A stretch of DNA of 12,826 bases from Acidobacteriota bacterium (GTDB lineage: Bacteria; Acidobacteriota; Terriglobia; Terriglobales; Acidobacteriaceae), in assembly GCA_021798235.1 (NCBI GenBank), contig JAJZMO010000318.1, positions 1-12,826 of the forward strand, in the 5' to 3' direction. Both the position numbers and the translations under genes were made by a program. Position 1 is the first letter of the stretch; the number at the start of each line of letters is the position of its first letter. Shown one piece after another: positions 6,365 to 12,826 of the stretch. The notes beneath the pieces were generated by a model. The model did not search any database, was not told the DNA's origin, and saw only the letters and a list, made by a program, of their open reading frames with translations.

Positions 6365-8764
6365 CTATGTATTGGAGATGAGCGAGCGGAAGTAGGGGAT
6401 GGTCAGTGCCAGGCCGGCTTGCAGGGGCATCTTTGGTTCCCAATCCAAAATTGTGCGTGCGCGCGTAATCTCTGGTCTGCGCTGTGGTGGATCGTCCTCG
6501 GGGAGCGGCTCATGCACAATCTTGCTTGGGGACTGGCAACCGGCAATCACCTGCTGGGCACACTGCAAAATCGTATATTCATCGGGATTGCCCAAGTTCA
6601 CCGGCATCGTTTCGCTCGAACGCATCAGGGCCAAGATGCCCTCGACCAAATCGGCCACGAAACAGAAGCTGCGCGTCTGTTTTCCGCTGCCGTAGACCGT
6701 CAAATCCCTGCCCGTTAATGCCTGCATTACGAAGTTGGAGATCACGCGGCCATCATCCGGCTGCATGCGCGGTCCATAGGTGTTGAACAGACGCGCCAGG
6801 CGCACATCCACGCGGTAGTAGCGATGGTAGGCCATCACCAGCGCCTCACTGAAGCGCTTGGACTCGTCATAGACCGAGCGCGGTCCGATGGGATTGACGT
6901 TGCCCCAGTAACTCTCCGGCTGCGGATGCACCTGTGGCGTTCCGTAGCACTCGGATGTGGAAGCCTGCAGGAAAACCGCACGGTGCCTGCGGGCCAGATC
7001 CAACATATGTTGCGTGCCCAGCGAGCCAGCGCGCAGCGTCTCTGGTCCGCGCTGCATATACTGCGCCGGGCTGGCTGGGGAGGCAAAGTTCAAAATGTAA
7101 TCAATCGCGCCGGGATCGAAGGGAACACAGATGTCCTGCTCCAGCAGGTCAAAGCGTGGCTCATTGCGCAGATGCTCCAAGTTCGTGGCGCTACCGGTGG
7201 AACCATTGTCCACGCCGAGCACCTGCATGCCTTCGGCCACCAGTCGGTCGGCTAAATGCGAGCCTAAAAATCCCGCTGCTCCAGTTAACAAAATCCTCTG
7301 TCGTGGCTGCGGCGTGTGCAGCGCGGGAGCTTGTGCCGGAAGCGTGTGTAGATCCGGCATGCGGCGTTTGCGCCCCACGCCGATCCAGGTCAGTCCCTGC
7401 GCTGCCAGTTCGTTTGGATCGCAAAGATTGCGTCCGTCAAGGACGCGCGGAGTCGCCAACAGCGTGCGCATGCGCGCCCAATCCAATCGTGCAAATTGCG
7501 GCCAGTCGGTCAGAATCAGCAATGCGTCGGCATCTGTGGCTGCGGCATATTCGTCTGCGGCAAAATGCAGATGCGGAGGATTGCCCAATGCTTGCTGCGC
7601 GCGCGGCATGGCGGCAGGATCATAGGCAACCACAGTGCAATTGGCCTCGCAGAGTTGCTGCACAAGGGCCAGTGCCGGAGACTCGCGCACATCATCGGTG
7701 CCGCCTTTGAAGGCCAATCCCAGCACGGCCAGCTTTTTGCCAGCCAACGTGCCCAACTCCGTGCGCACCTGGGCTAAAAACCGCTCGCGCTGGCCGTGGT
7801 TCGCCTGCTCCACCTTGGCGAGCAGATCAAAATCCACGCCCAGGGCTGCAGCCACGGAGTGGAAGGCGGCAATATCTTTGGAGAAACACGAACCGCCATA
7901 ACCGATGCCGGGATGCAAAAACGCCGGGCCGATTCTGCGATCGAGTGCAATCCCGCTGCGCACTTCGTCAATGTCCGCGCCCGCAGCCTCGCACACATTC
8001 GCCACTTGATTGATAAAGGAAATCTTCATTGCCAAAAATGCGTTCGATGCGTGCTTAATCAGCTCTGCGCTTTTGGCGGAGGTCTGCAAGATCGGCGGCG
8101 GAGCCAGCGGCGAACAACGCCCGGCAATCGCATGTGCCTGCGCATAATACCTGCCCGTGGTCAGTGGAGCGTAGATGCGACGCATCACCTGCATGGCGCG
8201 CTCCGTCTCTGCGCCAACAACGATGCGGTCGGGGTGCAGGAAGTCGGCAATCGCCGTGCCCTCGCGCAAAAATTCTGGATTGGAGACCACGTCAAACTGT
8301 TCGGCGGACACGCCCTGTCCAGCAATCAAGCGGCGCAGCCAGGCATTTGTGTACACCGGCACCGTGCTTTTTTCTGCAATCACGGTATAGCCGCGCATGG
8401 AGTGCGCTATTTGATGCGCGACGGACTCCACGTAAGAAAGGTCCGAGTGTCCCGCGTCGCTTTGCGGCGTGCCCACGGCGATGAAAACCACATCGGCCTG
8501 CGCTGCGGCTTCGGGCAAATCCGCTGTAAAGCGCAGTGAAGTTCCCAAGTGGCGCTGGAGCAACTCTGGCAAGGATTGTTCGTGAATGGTGGGCTGGCCC
8601 TGCGTGTGCGCTGCCAGCTTGTGGGGATCGTTATCCACCCCGATGACGGAGTGTCCCATCTCTGCAAAGCAAACCGAGGCCACCAGACCCACATAGCCCG
8701 AGCCAATGACGGCAATCTTCATTGGAGCTGCTTTGGGTGCCATGTCGCTGTCGCCAGAAATCAT
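6365..8764 (-). CDS. Fused UDP-glucose 6-dehydrogenase / UDP-glucuronate decarboxylase (UDP-xylose synthase)
   Basis: A single open frame of 799 codons carries two enzymes in pathway order. Residues 15 to about 462 are a UDP-glucose 6-dehydrogenase: NAD-binding GSGYVG (21-26), SNPEFLREGTA (161-171), Lys237 and Asn241 in ELIKHASNAF, and catalytic Cys293 in GYGGSCFSKD, where Ser replaces the usual Pro after CF. A Pro/Ala-rich linker covers about 463-488. Residues 489-799 are an extended-SDR UDP-glucuronate decarboxylase: GAAGFLG (495-501), STSECYG with Ser604-Glu605, VHPQPESYWGNVNPIGPR (612-629), catalytic Tyr632 and Lys636, and Arg698 in QTRSF. The two cytosolic steps would convert UDP-glucose to UDP-glucuronate and then UDP-xylose, using NAD+. 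Start choice is open: ATG 8764, 8743 or 8722. The last gives the canonical MKIAVIGSGYVG start; the first coincides with the predicted transcription start. No typical Shine-Dalgarno sequence precedes any of them. It is divergent from the wzc-type gene. Confidence 0.93.
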   Translation of the reverse strand: MISGDSDMAPKAAPMKIAVIGSGYVGLVASVCFAEMGHSVIGVDNDPHKLAAHTQGQPTIHEQSLPELLQRHLGTSLRFTADLPEAAAQADVVFIAVGTPQSDAGHSDLSYVESVAHQIAHSMRGYTVIAEKSTVPVYTNAWLRRLIAGQGVSAEQFDVVSNPEFLREGTAIADFLHPDRIVVGAETERAMQVMRRIYAPLTTGRYYAQAHAIAGRCSPLAPPPILQTSAKSAELIKHASNAFLAMKISFINQVANVCEAAGADIDEVRSGIALDRRIGPAFLHPGIGYGGSCFSKDIAAFHSVAAALGVDFDLLAKVEQANHGQRERFLAQVRTELGTLAGKKLAVLGLAFKGGTDDVRESPALALVQQLCEANCTVVAYDPAAMPRAQQALGNPPHLHFAADEYAAATDADALLILTDWPQFARLDWARMRTLLATPRVLDGRNLCDPNELAAQGLTWIGVGRKRRMPDLHTLPAQAPALHTPQPRQRILLTGAAGFLGSHLADRLVAEGMQVLGVDNGSTGSATNLEHLRNEPRFDLLEQDICVPFDPGAIDYILNFASPASPAQYMQRGPETLRAGSLGTQHMLDLARRHRAVFLQASTSECYGTPQVHPQPESYWGNVNPIGPRSVYDESKRFSEALVMAYHRYYRVDVRLARLFNTYGPRMQPDDGRVISNFVMQALTGRDLTVYGSGKQTRSFCFVADLVEGILALMRSSETMPVNLGNPDEYTILQCAQQVIAGCQSPSKIVHEPLPEDDPPQRRPEITRARTILDWEPKMPLQAGLALTIPYFRSLISNT

Positions 8765-8770
8765 CCTTGC

Positions 8771-8779
8771 ATCATATCA
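8771..8779 (-). promoter_or_regulatory. Extended -10 promoter of the fused UDP-sugar gene
   Basis: On the minus strand TGA-TATGAT (8779 to 8771) is an extended -10 element, with 5 of 6 matches in the hexamer. No good -35 is seen at 16-18 bases, which suits an extended -10 promoter. With the usual spacing, transcription would start at 8764, which is the A of the ATG that opens the frame, implying a leaderless message. Confidence 0.45.
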
Positions 8780-8871
8780 AGCGGTTTCCCAGCATCCATC
8801 CGAGCCAGAGCGCAACGCATTGGGTACCGCAATCACTGTTATCTGTTCGTATACGGAGCCATCCTTCTGCA

Positions 8872-8901
8872 TTGACGGATGCACAACCCTGCCCCTATGC
8901 T
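8872..8901 (+). promoter_or_regulatory. Probable sigma-70-type promoter of the wzc-wza operon
   Basis: TTGACG (8872-8877, 5 of 6) and TATGCT (8896-8901, 4 of 6) are 18 bases apart. It lies in the 334-base divergent gap, about 190 bases upstream of the wzc-type start, leaving a long structured leader. No gene is supported in 8765-9098, although the plus-strand frame is open there. Confidence 0.5.
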
Positions 8902-8926
8902 CAGGATACGCAGCTGGGAATCCTGC

Positions 8927-8947
8927 CTTGCATTGCAAGCACTTGCA
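8927..8947. promoter_or_regulatory. Cluster of three CTTGCA half-sites, candidate operator
   Basis: CTTGCA (8927-8932), its complement TGCAAG (8934-8939) and CTTGCA (8942-8947) stand in alternating orientation with gaps of 1 and 2 bases, forming two overlapping palindromes just downstream of the wzc promoter. A fourth copy, in the shared 8-mer CCTTGCAT, lies at 8765-8772 against the divergent promoter. The arrangement suggests a regulator acting on both promoters; the protein is not identified. Confidence 0.4.
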
Positions 8948-9075
8948 GGAGAACCGGCTCGCGCGCGGCGGCCCACGCGCCGATGCAACCAGTGGATGGA
9001 CGAAAGAGGAGCGGGACGGACTTGCGCACAAATGCGAAGCAAGATTTGCTAGGGGAGCGCCCCGGTACATTCCGG

Positions 9076-9100
9076 GTGCGGAGGAGTCTTGTCTCCGTAT
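9076..9100 (+). promoter_or_regulatory. Hairpin covering the ribosome-binding site and start codon of the wzc-type gene
   Basis: The Shine-Dalgarno GGAGGAG (9080-9086) is 12 bases before the ATG at 9099. Bases 9076-9083 can pair with 9093-9100: CGGAG with CTCCG plus flanking T-A and two G-T pairs, leaving a 9-base loop. This would hide half of the ribosome site and most of the start codon. Translational control is possible but unproven. Confidence 0.35.
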
Positions 9101-11378
9101 GAACGCACCGGAACAGAATGCTCCTGAGCGTCCAGCCTTTTCCCCGCGCAGCTTTCAGACCGGCGGCGGCTGGGTTACGAACGAGGAAGGCAACGCGCTC
9201 TCTGAAAACCTGCTGACCCTGCGCAAGCGCAAGTGGCTGGTGCTGGCCTGCGTCTTTATCGGCGGCGTCATTGCCGTGGTCAAGGCCGTCACCACCCCCA
9301 AGGTCTACACCGCAGGCGCCACCATTCAGGTGCGTCCCGGCGCGGCCAACGAGTATCGCGTTGAAGGCGCGCCCGGCGTGGGCCAGGAGGACCTGGGCAT
9401 CCGTCTGGAGACGGAGGTTGCCATTCTGCAGAGCGGCAGCCTGCTGCTGAAAGCAGCGCAAGAACTGCATCTGGAAGACAATCCAATCTTTCTGGGGCCG
9501 AAGTCCACGGTGCATCATTTGGACCCCAACGACCGCAACGTGCAGGACGCCATGATCGGCTTTCTGGGCGGTTCACTCTCCGTAGGACGCGTTCCGAAAA
9601 CAGAGATCATCAGTATTCAATACACCAGCCTGTCGCCCAAGCTCTCCGCAGAGGTGGTCAACACGCTGATCCAGGATTACGTGGAGCGGAGCTTCCAAAC
9701 ACGCTACGCCGCCACGCAGCGCGTCTCGCAATGGCTGCAAGGGCAGTTGGATGATCTGCGGCAGAACGTGGAGCACTCCCAAGAGCAGTTGGTGGAGATG
9801 CAAAAGCGGCTGGGCGTGCTCGGCTTCAGCGACCAGACGCACGATCTCGAATTGGATACACTCGACAATCTATCGCACGCAGCCTCTGAGGCAAAGATCC
9901 AAAGCATTTTGGCCGAAGCGCGTTACCGGATGCTGACCGGCACCAATCCGGATCTGATCGATGGCAGCCCCAACGTGATGGGCGCCTCCAATGCGACGCT
10001 GCTGGCCACCTTGCGCAATCAAGAGACGAACCTGGAAACCCAGGCCGCACAACTCAACACTCAATATGGCCCGAATTATCCGGAAGTGCGGCAATTGAAG
10101 GCTGAGATGCTGCAGACGCAGAAGGCCATCAATCAGGAACAGAAGCGCGTGCTGGCCGAGGCCAAAACAGAGTATGAGACTGCGAATCAAAATAAGGCGA
10201 TGACGCAGGCCGCACTCGATAAGGAATTGTCCGGGGCCTACAAGCAACGTGACGACCTGGCGCAATACGAATTGCTCCAGCGCGAATACCAATCCAACCG
10301 CGCACTGTACGAAGGCTTGCTTAGCCGTCTGCGCGAGGCTGGCATTGAATCCGGCCTGGCCAGCAGCGAAATTGACGTCATCGACACGGCGCGTATTCCC
10401 CTATACCCTAGCGGCATATCCCGCAGTTCGCGTGTGATGGTTGGGCTGCTTTTTGGCCTCTTTGGCGGCGTGGCGCTGGCCTTCTTTGTAGATAGCTTGG
10501 ACACCAGCCTGCGCACGGTGCATGACATCGAGACCATATCTGAGTTGCCATCGTTGGCTGTGATTCCCCGTGCCCGCAAGCTGCTGCCGCGCTCCATTGC
10601 AGAGGACACCCGCTCCGCGGCCATGCGCAATGTGGATGTGATCGGCCAGCCCAATTCGCAATTTGCCGAGGCCTTCCGTTCGCTGCGCACAGCACTGATG
10701 CTCTCTGGCGTGGGCCAGCCGCCGCAATTGATTCTCATCACCAGCTCCACCCCCGCTGAAGGCAAAAGCACCGTGGCCACGAATCTGGCCAGCATCCTTG
10801 CCTTCCGTGATGCCAAGGTGCTGCTCATCGATGCTGATCTGCGCCGTCCCACCGTACACAGCCGCTTCGGCGTCAGCGGAAAAATCGGCCTCTCCACTGT
10901 GCTGAGCGGCAGCAATACGTTGGACGAAGCGCTGCAAACGGTGCCCGACATTCCCAATCTTTCCTTGCTCACCAGCGGTCCGGTGCCGCCGTTTCCGACC
11001 GAGATGATCGTCTCCAAAGCGATGAGTGATCTGCTCGTCGAGTGCCGCCGCCGCTACACGCATATCGTGCTCGACTCGCCGCCGATTTTGACCATTACCG
11101 ACGGCATCGTGCTGGCTCCGCAGTCGGATGCCGTGCTGTTAGTCGTGCGCTATGGCCGCGCCAGCAAGCACTCCGTACGCCGCGCGCATGACCTGTTACA
11201 GCGCGCTGAAGTCCGCATGGGCGGCACAGTCATCAATGCCGTCGATACATCCTCACAGCGCTACTATGGCTATTACGGCTATCAGCGCTATTCCTATTTC
11301 AACGATCGGGGTCCGGGGGAAATGCCCAAGGCCAAGCGCAAATGGCCATTTTTCTGGCGCAAGGAGAATGGAGAATGA
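9099..11378 (+). CDS. Polysaccharide co-polymerase and bacterial tyrosine autokinase (Wzc type)
   Basis: This 759-residue inner-membrane protein controls chain length and export of capsule or exopolysaccharide. The first transmembrane helix is at about 46-64, followed by a Wzz-type periplasmic domain with long coiled-coil segments (about 205-240 and 300-410). The motif ARIPLYPSG (431-439) precedes a second helix at about 446-465. The cytosolic kinase has the oligomerisation motif E524-x2-R527-x2-R530, Walker A TPAEGKST (551-558), Walker A' VLLIDAD (574-580) and Walker B IVLDS (656-660). The tail RYYGYYGYQRYSYF has seven tyrosines (722-733), the cluster that is autophosphorylated. The ATG at 9099 is chosen because GGAGGAG precedes it and its length fits the family; the open frame extends further upstream but looks non-coding. 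The stop overlaps the Wza-type start by 4 bases (ATGA), implying coupled translation. The matching phosphatase (Wzb type) is not in the window. Confidence 0.94.
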   Translation: MNAPEQNAPERPAFSPRSFQTGGGWVTNEEGNALSENLLTLRKRKWLVLACVFIGGVIAVVKAVTTPKVYTAGATIQVRPGAANEYRVEGAPGVGQEDLGIRLETEVAILQSGSLLLKAAQELHLEDNPIFLGPKSTVHHLDPNDRNVQDAMIGFLGGSLSVGRVPKTEIISIQYTSLSPKLSAEVVNTLIQDYVERSFQTRYAATQRVSQWLQGQLDDLRQNVEHSQEQLVEMQKRLGVLGFSDQTHDLELDTLDNLSHAASEAKIQSILAEARYRMLTGTNPDLIDGSPNVMGASNATLLATLRNQETNLETQAAQLNTQYGPNYPEVRQLKAEMLQTQKAINQEQKRVLAEAKTEYETANQNKAMTQAALDKELSGAYKQRDDLAQYELLQREYQSNRALYEGLLSRLREAGIESGLASSEIDVIDTARIPLYPSGISRSSRVMVGLLFGLFGGVALAFFVDSLDTSLRTVHDIETISELPSLAVIPRARKLLPRSIAEDTRSAAMRNVDVIGQPNSQFAEAFRSLRTALMLSGVGQPPQLILITSSTPAEGKSTVATNLASILAFRDAKVLLIDADLRRPTVHSRFGVSGKIGLSTVLSGSNTLDEALQTVPDIPNLSLLTSGPVPPFPTEMIVSKAMSDLLVECRRRYTHIVLDSPPILTITDGIVLAPQSDAVLLVVRYGRASKHSVRRAHDLLQRAEVRMGGTVINAVDTSSQRYYGYYGYQRYSYFNDRGPGEMPKAKRKWPFFWRKENGE

Positions 11379-12364
11379 TGCGGCGCATTGGGTTCCAGAC
11401 ATCGATTCGAGCTGCGTGTTGCGCTGCGCTCTTCTGCTGGGTCACGCTGGCCGCGCACGCGCAGTTTGCAGGGCCAGCACCCGGCAAGAATGACAGCCCG
11501 CCGCCATTGCCCGCCGACTCCACGCCTGCGCAGACCGCTGCCACCAGCACGCATGAGTTGCACCTGCACCCCGGCGACCTGATCGAAGTGACGATCTACG
11601 GCGTTCATGACTACGACAGCAAGGTACGCATCGACGCCAATGGCCGCGCCTACCTGCCGCTGGTCGGCCCGGTGCAGTTGGATGGCCTGACGCTGCAACA
11701 GGCGCAGATCAAAGTCGGCGACACACTGGATGCTGCTGGAATGATTCGCAATCCAGACGTCATCATCACGGTGCTGGACTCCACAGAGGACGTCATCACC
11801 GTCAGCGGGGAAGTGAATGGGCCCAAGGCGATTCCTGCCTTCGGCTCCATGCACCTGCTCGATGCCATTACCGCAGCAGGCGGCCTGACGCACACGGCCA
11901 GCCACACGATTTCCATTCTGCGTCCCGGAGCGCCGGAGCCGCTGCTGGTGCAGCTTGGGCCGGATTTGATGCAGTCCTCCTCGGAAAACATCTTGGTCTA
12001 TCCCGGCGACCAGATCATTGTGCCCCGCACAGGCGTCGTTTATGTGGTGGGCGCAGTCCGCGCGCAAAACGCCTTCCCGTTAGCCAATGGAACGCCGATG
12101 ACGCTGATGCAGGCCGTTGCCCTGGCTGGAGGCGTCAACTTTGAGGCCACGCGCAGCCAGACGCGCATCATCCGCACCGTCGGCACTAAGCGCGAGGAGA
12201 TTCCTGTCAACCTGAAGAAGGTGATGTTCGGCAAAGCGCCAGATCCCGTGCTGCAAAACGACGACATCGTCTTCATTCCGCCGAACAGCCTTAAGGCTGG
12301 GCTGAAGGGCGGAGCCGCTGGCATCGCGCTCGGCCTGCTGTATGCAATTCCGCTGCTGCCGTAA
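11375..12364 (+). CDS. Polysaccharide export outer-membrane protein (Wza type)
   Basis: This 329-residue protein should form the outer-membrane or periplasmic export channel that docks on the Wzc-type partner. A signal peptide runs to about AAHA-Q (29/30). A Pro/Ala-rich linker follows, then the polysaccharide export domain from about 60 (HLHPGDLIEVTIYG at 63-76). Two SLBB domains follow, at about 140-172 (VSGEVNGPKAIP ... AAGGLT) and 222-255 (YVVGAVRAQNAFP ... LAGGVN). No lipobox cysteine stands at the cleavage site, unlike E. coli Wza, which is a lipoprotein. The C-terminus ends in a hydrophobic stretch of about 17 residues (GGAAGIALGLLYAIPLL, 312-328), which may take the place of the Wza membrane-spanning helix. 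AAGGAG at 11361-11366, 8 bases before the ATG at 11375, supports the start; ATG 11378 is an equal in-frame alternative. Confidence 0.92.
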   Translation: MMRRIGFQTSIRAACCAALFCWVTLAAHAQFAGPAPGKNDSPPPLPADSTPAQTAATSTHELHLHPGDLIEVTIYGVHDYDSKVRIDANGRAYLPLVGPVQLDGLTLQQAQIKVGDTLDAAGMIRNPDVIITVLDSTEDVITVSGEVNGPKAIPAFGSMHLLDAITAAGGLTHTASHTISILRPGAPEPLLVQLGPDLMQSSSENILVYPGDQIIVPRTGVVYVVGAVRAQNAFPLANGTPMTLMQAVALAGGVNFEATRSQTRIIRTVGTKREEIPVNLKKVMFGKAPDPVLQNDDIVFIPPNSLKAGLKGGAAGIALGLLYAIPLLP

Positions 12365-12365
12365 C

Positions 12366-12826
12366 ATGCCTACCATGCTGCGCGCCGCTTATCTGCTGAG
12401 TCACCCGATCCAATACCAATCGCCGCTGTTGCGGCGGCTGGCGGCGCAGTCCTCGGTGGATTTGACGGTGCTCTACGCCTCGGATTTTTCCCTCCGCACA
12501 TATAACGACGAGGGCTTCGGCGTGCCCGTCGCTTGGGATGTGCCGCTGCTCGACGGATACCGCGCAGAGTTTTTGCCGCGCCTGCTGGATGGCCCGCCGG
12601 TGAATTTTCTGCGTCCGCTCTGCCACGGCATTTTCGCGCGTCTGCGTCGAGGCAATTTTGATGTGCTCTGGCTGCACGGCTACGCTTCCCTCAACGCACT
12701 GCAAGCCCTGCTGGCCGCCAAGCTGCTCGGCATTCCCGTGCTGCTGCGCACGGACTCCACGCTGATCGACCGCCCCCGTGGCCGCGCCAAACTCATTGTG
12801 AAAAATCTTTTCTTCCGCCTGCTGCG
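12366..12826 (+). CDS. Glycosyltransferase, GT4-like, partial (C-terminus beyond window)
   Basis: The frame opens at ATG 12366, one base after the Wza-type stop, and is still open at the right edge, giving 153 residues. The N-terminus, LLSHPIQYQSPLLRRLA, resembles the acceptor-domain start of family 4 glycosyltransferases, which transfer a sugar from a nucleotide donor during repeat-unit assembly. A Rossmann-like pattern continues with DVLWLHGYASLNALQALLAA and IPVLLRTDSTL. The donor-binding C-terminal domain is outside the window, so donor and linkage cannot be read. No Shine-Dalgarno is visible for either ATG 12366 or ATG 12375, which fits translational coupling to the upstream gene. It probably belongs to the same operon. 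Confidence 0.8.
   Translation, partial: MPTMLRAAYLLSHPIQYQSPLLRRLAAQSSVDLTVLYASDFSLRTYNDEGFGVPVAWDVPLLDGYRAEFLPRLLDGPPVNFLRPLCHGIFARLRRGNFDVLWLHGYASLNALQALLAAKLLGIPVLLRTDSTLIDRPRGRAKLIVKNLFFRLL

Noticed and set aside
8706..9098. Upstream extension of the wzc-type frame, adding about 131 residues
   Set aside because: The translation resembles no known domain, overlaps the divergent gene start and promoters, and a GGAGGAG-preceded ATG at 9099 gives the usual family length.
1..12826. CRISPR arrays, insertion sequences, phage or defence genes
   Set aside because: No repeat-spacer pattern, transposase, integrase, terminal inverted repeats or defence domains were seen on either strand; all long frames fit nitrogen or capsule functions.

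Overview
The window looks like chromosomal DNA of a Gram-negative bacterium, most likely an acidobacterium (Terriglobia). This rests on the style of the capsule proteins, the GC-rich codon use and the pairing of an acidobacterial-type Wzi protein with a Wza/Wzc export pair. The assignment is inference from protein recognition; no rRNA or other strong marker is present. Two coherent modules lie either side of a tRNA gene.

Left module, minus strand (positions 1-4034): an ammonium/nitrogen-sensing operon read as amtB, then glnB, then glnD. AmtB is the ammonium channel, GlnB the PII signal protein that binds it, and GlnD the enzyme that modifies and demodifies PII at Tyr51. The left edge of the window cuts GlnD after about 644 residues, so its C-terminal ACT domains are not visible. 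Both intergenic gaps contain strong GC-rich hairpins that lack a T-tract, and the glnB-glnD gap also holds a near-perfect direct repeat, so the three genes may not be expressed equally.

Centre (4241-4360): a tRNA-Gly with anticodon CCC and encoded CCA, with a plausible promoter.

Right module (4428-12826): a capsule or exopolysaccharide locus. A Wzi-family outer-membrane protein follows the tRNA on the plus strand. Convergent to it, on the minus strand, is a 799-residue fusion of UDP-glucose 6-dehydrogenase with UDP-glucuronate decarboxylase (UDP-xylose synthase). Divergent from the fusion are a Wzc-type tyrosine autokinase and co-polymerase, a Wza-type export protein that overlaps it by 4 bases, and the start of a glycosyltransferase that runs off the right edge. 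Together they suggest synthesis of UDP-glucuronate and UDP-xylose and export of a surface polysaccharide that probably contains xylose.

The most interesting features are the fused UDP-xylose enzyme, the divergent regulatory region at 8765-9098 (a promoter placed to give a leaderless transcript, four CTTGCA-type half-sites, and a hairpin that covers a start codon and its ribosome site), and the hairpins within the amtB-glnB-glnD operon.
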